NCBI GenBank assembly: GCA_902599665.1 | Contig: CACKGK010000010.1 | Coordinates: 1 to 47,904 of the forward strand | Source: an uncultured Pelagibacteraceae bacterium | GTDB lineage: Bacteria > Pseudomonadota > Alphaproteobacteria > Pelagibacterales > Pelagibacteraceae | DNA: 47,904 nucleotides | Reading direction: 5' to 3' | Shown here: in pieces, positions 17,967-24,904 of the stretch | Position numbering within the stretch: position 1 is the first letter of the stretch | Layout: each line of letters starts with the position of its first letter | The notes under the pieces: model-generated | What the model was told of the DNA's origin: nothing | The model's database searches: none | What the model saw: only the letters and a program-made list of their open reading frames with translations | Program-made: the position numbers and the translations under genes

Positions 17967-18964
17967 TAAATATTCTGAATTATTTTTGAAAGATCTCTTC
18001 TGTTTGTTTTAAAAGTTGGTAGGGGATATTTAAAAGCATATTTTCTTGGAATACATTTATTTTTCGCCTTTTCCCACAAAGCAATCCATTGCTTATAGTT
18101 GTGGATAGTAATATTTTTTTTATTTTTACTTCTTACATAAAAATTGGGCAAAGGTTTCCTACCAGATGGGGTTCCAGCTCTATTGTATCTTAAATCAGCG
18201 CTAATTCTAAAATCATTGGATCTATTAGGCAATGAACAGTGAATGGAGTGTTTGTGCAAAATAATAATATCGCCAACATTAGCCTCCAGAAAAACTGGCT
18301 TGTAATTATTAAGTAGTTTACTATCTTTTATTTCTACCTGACCTCTATATCCTGATATATGATTTAATAATCCCAATTTATTAATTTCTTTTACTGTAAT
18401 CATGCATCCATTTTTTTTAGTAGTTTTAGTAAATGGAATCCAAACAGTTACCATATCAGTTAATCTTTGTCCCAAAGATGATAATACTGCTGCATCCTGA
18501 TGCCATGGAGTTCTACCTGAGAGACCATCGTGAACAGAATGTTTAGGTAATTTATTTTCGGGTTGTTTAATTCTTGTATTTTGAACTGGATTTGAAAGAA
18601 TTTCTGGCCCTAATAATTTTTCAACCACATCCAAGATTTTTTTGTGATTAATTAAATTCCATAAAGATTGAGATGCAAAATAATCACTATCTTTCTTCAC
18701 GTGATCTCTTGGAAGTCTAGTATTAAAATATTGATCAAGATCATAAATTTTAAGTTTTGAAATGTATGTGTATTTTTTTCTAAAGCTATATTTAAAAATT
18801 TTTTCTTTCATATGCACAGGAGCAAATTTATGAACTAAATTGTCCATTACATATTCCATGTCATTTAAAATTGGTTTTAAATCTTTGTTGAAATTAAGAA
18901 CATTTCTTACTCTTAGGAAGCCATCTCTATCTAAAATACTCTTTAATTTAGTCTTAATTTGCAT
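17966..18964 (-). CDS. Phytanoyl-CoA dioxygenase (PhyH)-family oxygenase
   Basis: 332 aa. The Fe(II) facial triad is visible as His155 and Asp157 (TPWHQDAAV) with the distal His242 (HSIHCSLPN), and Arg253 in DFRISADLRY is a candidate 2-oxoglutarate carboxylate ligand. No signal peptide. Family members hydroxylate small metabolites, lipids or antibiotic precursors. It lies 5 bases after the second 2OG oxygenase gene and overlaps the propeller gene by one base. The substrate is unknown. Confidence 0.85.
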   Translation of the reverse strand: MQIKTKLKSILDRDGFLRVRNVLNFNKDLKPILNDMEYVMDNLVHKFAPVHMKEKIFKYSFRKKYTYISKLKIYDLDQYFNTRLPRDHVKKDSDYFASQSLWNLINHKKILDVVEKLLGPEILSNPVQNTRIKQPENKLPKHSVHDGLSGRTPWHQDAAVLSSLGQRLTDMVTVWIPFTKTTKKNGCMITVKEINKLGLLNHISGYRGQVEIKDSKLLNNYKPVFLEANVGDIIILHKHSIHCSLPNRSNDFRISADLRYNRAGTPSGRKPLPNFYVRSKNKKNITIHNYKQWIALWEKAKNKCIPRKYAFKYPLPTFKTNRRDLSKIIQNI

Positions 18965-18969
18965 ACTTA

Positions 18970-19830
18970 TTAATATTTTAGCAAATAATTCGAATCATGA
19001 AAAGATGTAAGCATTCTTTTTTTCGTCGCAACAATATGTGGATGATATTCAAAATTTTTATATTTCCATATCACTGGCTTGTTAAGAGCATAACTTCCAT
19101 AAATAAAAAATCTTTTTGGACAGTTTTTTTCCTTAAATCTATTTACTCCGTGATAAGAATTTGGAGTAGATTTAAAGAAAATTACACTTCCCTGTTTTGG
19201 TGTGAATTCCTTTAATTTATCAAGTTCATTAATCTTAGGAAACCTTCTAAAGCTTTTTCTAAGGTTTTTGTTTACTTTTTTCTTATATAAAGTAAGTGAT
19301 CCTCCATTTTTTTTTGGTATATCGGTTAAATAGATCAAAAAATTATATAGCCTATTCACATCATCTCTATGTGGTCTCAATCTATACCCTCCTTTAGATA
19401 CTGAGAAATCAATATCTAAATTTAAATTTGGGTTTTTATAATCTTTACCTAGTAGTTTTTTTAGCTCTTTGGAATTTACTTTTCTTTTTAGTGTATATTT
19501 TTTTTTATTAAATTTTTTTGGTTTAAACAAACTTTCCCAAGTATTTGCCTTAAATTCTGTTTTAAATTTTTTATCAATTTTTTTATAAAAGGATTTTGTA
19601 TTGAAAGTAGCAAAAAGTTTTTTTGAGATTTTAGAACTTGAGATATATTTGTTGAAATTTTTTGATCCTTTATTAATCCTGCTTCTGCCACCCATAATCA
19701 TATCATCAAAACTTTTTGAATTAGTTATTTCTTCAATTAAAGAATTACACACTTTTTTACTGATTATTTGTTCTCCAACAATGATCGGGAAGTTTGATTT
19801 AATTTTCTTTAGTTTACTAATTTTCAGCAT
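18970..19830 (-). CDS. 2OG-Fe(II) oxygenase, prolyl-4-hydroxylase-like
   Basis: 286 aa, very lysine-rich. The triad is His154-x-Asp156 (LRPHRDD) and His227 (NSYHGVNRF), with Arg240 as the likely 2OG ligand. The fold signature LIYLTDIPKKNGGSLTLYKK lies between and PKQGSVIFF precedes the distal His. It belongs to the P4Hc/2OG-FeII_Oxy_3-type superfamily, distinct from the PhyH gene next door, so the operon encodes two unrelated oxygenases. It directly abuts the ketopantoate-reductase-like gene, with no bases between. Confidence 0.8.
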   Translation of the reverse strand: MLKISKLKKIKSNFPIIVGEQIISKKVCNSLIEEITNSKSFDDMIMGGRSRINKGSKNFNKYISSSKISKKLFATFNTKSFYKKIDKKFKTEFKANTWESLFKPKKFNKKKYTLKRKVNSKELKKLLGKDYKNPNLNLDIDFSVSKGGYRLRPHRDDVNRLYNFLIYLTDIPKKNGGSLTLYKKKVNKNLRKSFRRFPKINELDKLKEFTPKQGSVIFFKSTPNSYHGVNRFKEKNCPKRFFIYGSYALNKPVIWKYKNFEYHPHIVATKKRMLTSFHDSNYLLKY

Positions 19831-20775
19831 TTAGCTGTACATGCCCTCTTTTACTTTAATCATTTTGTACATAAGGTCATTTAATGGTGTGGCTATTCCA
19901 TGTTTTTTTCCTATTTTAGACACGGCGCCACTTATGAAATCAATTTCAGTTTTTCTTTTATAAAGCACATCAAAAGCCATTGAAGACTTATTTGTTTGTT
20001 TTGAATCAACAATTTTATTAAACATAAATAAACACTCATCTTCAGAAACATTAACGCCATCTGCTAAAGCAACGTCTCTTGTTTCTAAAATTATCTCTTT
20101 ACCTAAACTTCTAGAAACGTCGTTGGCATTATTATTTATGTAAAGATCAGTATGATTTAGATCAAAAATAGCTGAAAGTGGGCCTATTGCGGTTAAAGCA
20201 AAAAGTTTCATCCATTTTCTTTTTTTTACATCCTCAGCAGCAATCATTTCCAAATTATGAGCAGTAAAGGTGTCTGCAATTTCGGTTATTCTATTAGTTA
20301 TTCCACCATCATATTCTCCAATCCAAGAGGGTAGAGAAGCATGATTCATAATATGACCAGGACCTAAGATATTTGATGCTTGAGTTGTTGTTCCCCCGAT
20401 TACTTTTTCATCGCCAACAATACTTTTAATTATAGCTTCATGTCCAATTCCATTTTGAAAAGACATAAAAACTGTTTTATCATGAATAATATTTTTAATA
20501 CTTTTTAAAGCAGGCTCTAGAGCTGTTGCTTTACACATCACTATCACAGCATCAACTTTTCCAATTGTAGATGGATCTGATGTTGCTGGTACTTTTATAA
20601 ATCTATCACCACCATGACCATCCATCTTTAGACCATTTTTATTTATTTCATCAACATGCTCTTTCCAAACGTCAATGAGCGTTACATTTAGATCTTTTTC
20701 TGCCAGTAAGCCTCCAAATAGACAACCCATTGCCCCTGCACCAAGAACTGCAACCTTTAAATCTTTATTATTCAT
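19831..20775 (-). CDS. Ketopantoate reductase (PanE/ApbA)-family dehydrogenase
   Basis: 314 aa. NADP-binding GAGAMGCLFG is at 12-21, FQNGIGHE carries the conserved Asn, and the catalytic Lys is Lys190. The segment after it reads KLFALTAIGPLSAI, where E. coli PanE has Asn180 and Asn184; here these positions are Leu194 and Gly198. The C-terminal SSMAFDVLYKRKTEIDFI keeps the Ser and Glu. The substrate is therefore probably a 2-keto acid other than ketopantoate. It is the first gene of a four-gene minus operon. Confidence 0.85.
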   Translation of the reverse strand: MNNKDLKVAVLGAGAMGCLFGGLLAEKDLNVTLIDVWKEHVDEINKNGLKMDGHGGDRFIKVPATSDPSTIGKVDAVIVMCKATALEPALKSIKNIIHDKTVFMSFQNGIGHEAIIKSIVGDEKVIGGTTTQASNILGPGHIMNHASLPSWIGEYDGGITNRITEIADTFTAHNLEMIAAEDVKKRKWMKLFALTAIGPLSAIFDLNHTDLYINNNANDVSRSLGKEIILETRDVALADGVNVSEDECLFMFNKIVDSKQTNKSSMAFDVLYKRKTEIDFISGAVSKIGKKHGIATPLNDLMYKMIKVKEGMYS

Positions 20776-20794
20776 TTTTAAAGTCGAAATATAT

Positions 20795-20827
20795 TTATGT
20801 AAAAAAATTATGCAATATATTATGTAA
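20795..20827. promoter_or_regulatory. Three spaced TTATGYAA repeats in a divergent control region
   Basis: The 63-bp spacer between the PanE-like and DUF1907 genes contains TTATGTAA (20795-20802), TTATGCAA (20808-20815) and TTATGTAA (20820-20827). The start-to-start spacing is 13 and 12 bases. All face the same way. This is a candidate operator or activator array serving both operons. In AT-rich DNA chance repeats are possible, and no regulator gene lies next to it. Confidence 0.45.
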
Positions 20828-20838
20828 CTAATTTATAT

Positions 20839-21807
20839 ATGGAATTAAAAATAGAAAAAGGAATTTTCAAAAAATTTAAGTTAGAAGAAATATCAAACGC
20901 ATTAGAAAAAGGTCTGTCAAAGAATTATGACAGTGTAAAAGCAGAAGTAATTGATTGTCCAAATTTAAGAAACTGGGATTGTCCGTCTGAAGGCATGAGT
21001 GGTAACCAAAGGATAATCGATGTTGGAGGGGAGCCTTACATGCATGATCCTAAATATCTTGGAACAGAATTTGATTATTTTGAAATCTCTAAAATGATTG
21101 GATCAGAAAGATCGTACGCACTTGGCGCAGGATCTGGTGCAATGTCTTGCCTGGATGGACACTGTGGAGAATTGGTTATAAATGAAAACTTTATTACAAA
21201 AGAAAATAAATCTTTAATTGCTAGGGTAGGAAAAGATAAAGAATGTATAGTAGAGGACTATACTGCAAGCAAACATGGCGGGCTGGGTAATGTTTATTAT
21301 TCAGATGGTGTTAAAGGAAAAGTTATATATTTAAAGATAAAAAAAAGAATTGGAAAACAAGGTTCATTACCTCAATCAATTAGAGCAGTACTTTCAGAAA
21401 ATCTTAAAATTGGGAATAAAGATCATATTGCTCTTGCTGGTGTATTTAGAGTTTTGAATGGAAAAATAAGATCACATGTACAACCAGATTATAAGGATAT
21501 AAAACATGAATATTATGACCCAAAATTGATGAAATGCACAAAAGATTTTCTACAATTTTATGAGCCTGTTGGACCAAAATTACAATGCTATACTGTTTTA
21601 TGGACTGGTGATCCAACGGGAGGAGAATTAAATTTAAGAGAGTCCGGTGAGCATACTCACTTTCACTCATATGAGCATAAGAATGATGCTGGACATTATC
21701 ATTTTGATGTATCGCCGGATGAAATTGAATATGAAGGATACTTTAACATTGCACAAGAAGTATATAGAGTTAATAATATCTATAAAGAATTAAAAAATAT
21801 AAAATGA
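20839..21807 (+). CDS. DUF1907 protein, homolog of human C11orf54 (PTD012)
   Basis: 322 aa. ALGAGSGAMSCLDGHCGEL at about 94-112 and the C-terminal cluster GEHTHFHSYEHKNDAGHYHF (His272, 274, 276, 280, 286, 288) followed by IEYEGYF match the DUF1907 family. In the human structure, histidines of this cluster bind zinc, and the protein has reported ester-hydrolase activity. Cytoplasmic, no signal peptide. It overlaps the PanB-like gene by 4 bases (ATGA), so the two are coupled. The biological substrate in bacteria is unknown. Confidence 0.82.
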   Translation: MELKIEKGIFKKFKLEEISNALEKGLSKNYDSVKAEVIDCPNLRNWDCPSEGMSGNQRIIDVGGEPYMHDPKYLGTEFDYFEISKMIGSERSYALGAGSGAMSCLDGHCGELVINENFITKENKSLIARVGKDKECIVEDYTASKHGGLGNVYYSDGVKGKVIYLKIKKRIGKQGSLPQSIRAVLSENLKIGNKDHIALAGVFRVLNGKIRSHVQPDYKDIKHEYYDPKLMKCTKDFLQFYEPVGPKLQCYTVLWTGDPTGGELNLRESGEHTHFHSYEHKNDAGHYHFDVSPDEIEYEGYFNIAQEVYRVNNIYKELKNIK

Positions 21808-22619
21808 AAAAGATTTATACTTGGGCTGCTCAACCTGCCAACAGAACTCTTACAGTTGATGATCTTAAAAAAGCAAAAGGAAAAAAAAAATTTACTCAAG
21901 TCACAGCTAATACAATAGATGAAGCTGAGGCCGCAGAGAAGGCTGGGTTTGACATGATAATCTGCAATGCTTTTAATGTGAAACATGTGAGAGAGGGATC
22001 AAAAAATCTATTTTTAACTGCTGCGTTAGTATTAAATAAGTTTGTCACTTCGGAAGATATCATGAGAGGAGCGTTTGAAGCCCTAGAAAATGGAGCTGAT
22101 GCTGTAATGACACCTAGAAGTATGAAGATCATAGAAATGCTGGCTAATGAGGATGTTCCAGTTATGGGACATCTTGGTTTAGTTCCAAGAAAATCAACGT
22201 GGATTGGTGGTTTAAGAGCAGTAGGAAAAAATAGTGAAGAGGCACATGAACTTTTTTTAAAATTTAAAAGATTAGAAGATGCAGGAGCTTTTTCTGCCGA
22301 ATGTGAGGTTATCCCAGAAAATGTAATGGGAGAAATCTCAAAAAGAACGAATATAGTTACGGTGTCTTTAGGTTCAGGAAAGAAAGCTGACGTAATGTAT
22401 CTATTCATGGAAGACATATGTGGAGATACTTTAAATCCTCCAAGACATTCAAAAGCTTATGGAAATTTATTAAAATTAAAAAATGAAATAAAAGTTGAGA
22501 GAGTTAGAGCTCTTAAGGCATTCAAAAAAGATTCAATGGCAGGAAAATTTCCAGGAAAAAAACAATCTTCAAATTTAAATAAAAAAGAGTTCGAATCTTT
22601 TCTTGATAAGCTTGATTAA
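21804..22619 (+). CDS. PanB-like TIM-barrel protein lacking canonical metal ligands
   Basis: 271 aa. The ketopantoate hydroxymethyltransferase fold is recognised by MGHLGLVP, DAGAFSAECEVIPENV (Glu168 matches the catalytic Glu of PanB) and VTVSLGSGKKADVMYLFMED. The metal ligands of true PanB are not preserved by eye: the VGDSLG block is ICNAFN (53-58), the DMPFGSY block is missing, and the VKLEGG position is VMTPRS. It may be a lyase or aldolase of the same PEP/isocitrate-lyase-like superfamily. It is coupled to the DUF1907 gene. Confidence 0.78.
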   Translation: MKKIYTWAAQPANRTLTVDDLKKAKGKKKFTQVTANTIDEAEAAEKAGFDMIICNAFNVKHVREGSKNLFLTAALVLNKFVTSEDIMRGAFEALENGADAVMTPRSMKIIEMLANEDVPVMGHLGLVPRKSTWIGGLRAVGKNSEEAHELFLKFKRLEDAGAFSAECEVIPENVMGEISKRTNIVTVSLGSGKKADVMYLFMEDICGDTLNPPRHSKAYGNLLKLKNEIKVERVRALKAFKKDSMAGKFPGKKQSSNLNKKEFESFLDKLD

Positions 22620-23407
22620 TAAGTTTCAGATTCTTTTTTGCTTATTGAGCCTTTCATTTTTTCAACAATTGCTTTAGCACCTGCGCTCATTGCTCTTTGA
22701 TCTGCACCAATAGTTACAAAGTTAAAACCTTTATCGATCATTTTTTGTGCGTACTCTGGTGTTCCATTATGAATTCCTGCAAATATATTATTTTTTTTGG
22801 CATGCTCTAATATTCTTAATATTTCTGAATAAGCTTTTGTATCTTCTGCTCTGTCAAACCCAGGCTTTTCTCCTATTGCTAAACTTAAGTCAGCTGGACC
22901 AATATATATTCCATCTACGCCATCTGTTGACATAATCTCATCTAATTTATCTAATGACTCTTTTGTTTCAATCATAGCTAATTTTAAAATTTCGTCATTT
23001 GCATGATCAGCGTAATCAGCCCCACCATAAATTAATCCTCTAACTGGACCAAAACTTCTATATCCTCTTGGAGGATACATGCATGCTTGTACAAATCTCT
23101 CTGCCTCTTCTTTATTGCTTACCATAGGACAAATTATTCCATAACAACCAGCGTCTAAAATTTTCATTATTTGTCCTGGTTCATTCCAATTTACTCTTGC
23201 AAGAGGCGTTACATCAGTTGAAGAAATTGTTTGAAGCATTGGTAGTGCATTTGTGTAATCAACAAGTCCATGTTGCATATCAACAGTAAGGGAGTCCCAA
23301 CCTTGATGCGCCATAACTTCAGCAGAGACTGTGCTAGGTATCTGTAACCAACCGTTAACAACTGGCTTACCATCAGCCATTATTTGTTTGACTTTATTTT
23401 TTCTCAT
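22616..23407 (-). CDS. HpcH/HpaI-family aldolase
   Basis: 263 aa, class II pyruvate aldolase fold. VDMQHGLVDY carries the catalytic His, ARVNWNEP the substrate Arg, AMIETKES the metal Glu and GIYIGPADLSLAIG the metal Asp. These enzymes cleave 2-keto-3-deoxy or 4-hydroxy-2-keto acids to pyruvate and an aldehyde. It overlaps the upstream aldehyde dehydrogenase by one base, so the aldehyde product could be oxidised by that enzyme. Candidate substrates are 2-keto-3-deoxy sugar acids such as 2-keto-3-deoxyrhamnonate. Confidence 0.87.
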   Translation of the reverse strand: MRKNKVKQIMADGKPVVNGWLQIPSTVSAEVMAHQGWDSLTVDMQHGLVDYTNALPMLQTISSTDVTPLARVNWNEPGQIMKILDAGCYGIICPMVSNKEEAERFVQACMYPPRGYRSFGPVRGLIYGGADYADHANDEILKLAMIETKESLDKLDEIMSTDGVDGIYIGPADLSLAIGEKPGFDRAEDTKAYSEILRILEHAKKNNIFAGIHNGTPEYAQKMIDKGFNFVTIGADQRAMSAGAKAIVEKMKGSISKKESETY

Positions 23408-24849
23408 TAATAATTGAGACCGAAGTGAGTGTACTTTACGTTCAAATAATCTTTGATAGCCATTGAACCACCTTCTCTTCCATAACCTGTTTGTTTTATT
23501 CCTCCAAAAGGTACTTCAGCAAATGCAATTGTTGGATGGTTCACTGCGCATGTTCCAGTTTCCATTTTTTCTGAGACTTTGTGAGCTTTTTCTAAAGAAT
23601 TTGTATAAATATAGCTTGCCAAACCTAAGTCATTATCGTTAGCTCTTTGAACAACTTCATCTGTATCTTTAAACGTTAGTAGTGGAACTAATGGCCCAAA
23701 AGGTTCTTCTTTTGCAATTGTAAAGTTATCTTGAACATTGTCAAAAACAGTTGGTTCATAAAAATATCCTTTATTAAAACCTGATGGTCTCTTTCCACCA
23801 CATAAAACAGTTGCTCCTTCTTTTTTTGTTTTCTCGACTAATGCCTCTATTTCATTCAATCTCTTTTCTGTTGTTAATGGACCTAATATTGTGTCGTCAT
23901 CCATTCCATTTCCAATTTTAAGTTTTGAAACTTTTTCAACTAATGTTTTTGCAAACTCATCTTTTTTTTTTTCATGAATATAAAATCTTGCCGGTGATAT
24001 ACAAACTTGGCCGTTGTTTCTAAATTTTGCCGTTATTGCCATATCTGTAACTTTATTTATATCTACATCATCAAAAACTATAAAAGGTGAGTGACCACTT
24101 AATTCCATTGTTACTCTTTGAACTTTCTCAGCGGCTTGCTTTAAAATAAGTTTACCTACTCTAGTCGATCCAGTAATAGAAACTTTTTTAACTATATCAG
24201 AAGATATAAGTTGTGATGAAATTTGTGCTGGATCACCCGATAATAAATTAACAACACCTGGAGGAACTCCTGCATCATTTATAATATTCATTAGTTCCAT
24301 TACACTTCCTGGAGTAATGACATCTGGCTTACATATAACTGAGCACCCAGCTGCTAAGGCAGTTGAAATTTTTCTAGAAGATAGAACTATTGGAAAATTC
24401 CATGGTATTAATCCTGCAACAACACCAACAGGTTCATATTTTACATACATTCTTGTGTGTTCAAATCTGCTCTCAACTATCTGACCATATATCCTTTTTG
24501 TTTCTTCTGAGTTCCATTCGAAAATGTCTGCTGCGCCCCCGACTTCTCCTTTAGCTTCTGACAAAGGTTTTCCAACTTCTAATGTAAGCCATTTTGCTAG
24601 TACATCAGTTCTCTCTCTCATAAGATCTGCAATTTTTCTTATAATTTTTGATCTTTGCCAAGGTGGAGTATTTCTCCAAACTTCAAGACCTTTTTCAGCT
24701 GACTTAAGAGCTTTATTTACATCTTCTTCACCAGCTTTTGATGCTTTGCCAATTACTTCTTCAGTTGCCGGATTTAACACATCGTAAGTTTCATTATTTT
24801 GAGATGGTTGCCATTTACCATCAATGAATTGTCCAAATTTGCTATACAT
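23407..24849 (-). CDS. NAD(P)-dependent aldehyde dehydrogenase
   Basis: 480 aa, full length. Catalytic Cys283 is in NNGQVCISPARF and the general base Glu249 in MELSGHSPF. IPWNFPIVL, the cofactor-binding ITGSTRVGK, and the C-terminal VPFGGIKQTGYGREGG are present. The C-terminal motifs fit the succinate-semialdehyde/lactaldehyde/betaine-aldehyde group rather than methylmalonate-semialdehyde dehydrogenase. It is the first gene of a two-gene operon with the HpcH-type aldolase, and it diverges from iolD with 55 bases between starts. Confidence 0.9.
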   Translation of the reverse strand: MYSKFGQFIDGKWQPSQNNETYDVLNPATEEVIGKASKAGEEDVNKALKSAEKGLEVWRNTPPWQRSKIIRKIADLMRERTDVLAKWLTLEVGKPLSEAKGEVGGAADIFEWNSEETKRIYGQIVESRFEHTRMYVKYEPVGVVAGLIPWNFPIVLSSRKISTALAAGCSVICKPDVITPGSVMELMNIINDAGVPPGVVNLLSGDPAQISSQLISSDIVKKVSITGSTRVGKLILKQAAEKVQRVTMELSGHSPFIVFDDVDINKVTDMAITAKFRNNGQVCISPARFYIHEKKKDEFAKTLVEKVSKLKIGNGMDDDTILGPLTTEKRLNEIEALVEKTKKEGATVLCGGKRPSGFNKGYFYEPTVFDNVQDNFTIAKEEPFGPLVPLLTFKDTDEVVQRANDNDLGLASYIYTNSLEKAHKVSEKMETGTCAVNHPTIAFAEVPFGGIKQTGYGREGGSMAIKDYLNVKYTHFGLNY

Positions 24850-24904
24850 AATTTTTATTTTATGGTTTATTAGTTGAATTTTTGAGGAGAATATAACTAG
24901 AAAA

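Noticed and set aside
21896..22417. A 173-aa minus-strand open frame inside the PanB-like gene
   Set aside because: It lies wholly antisense to a well-supported gene, has a serine/alanine-rich shadow composition and no recognisable motif.
19831..22619. A pantothenate biosynthesis locus (panB, panE)
   Set aside because: Key PanB metal blocks and PanE Asn positions are changed and panC is absent.
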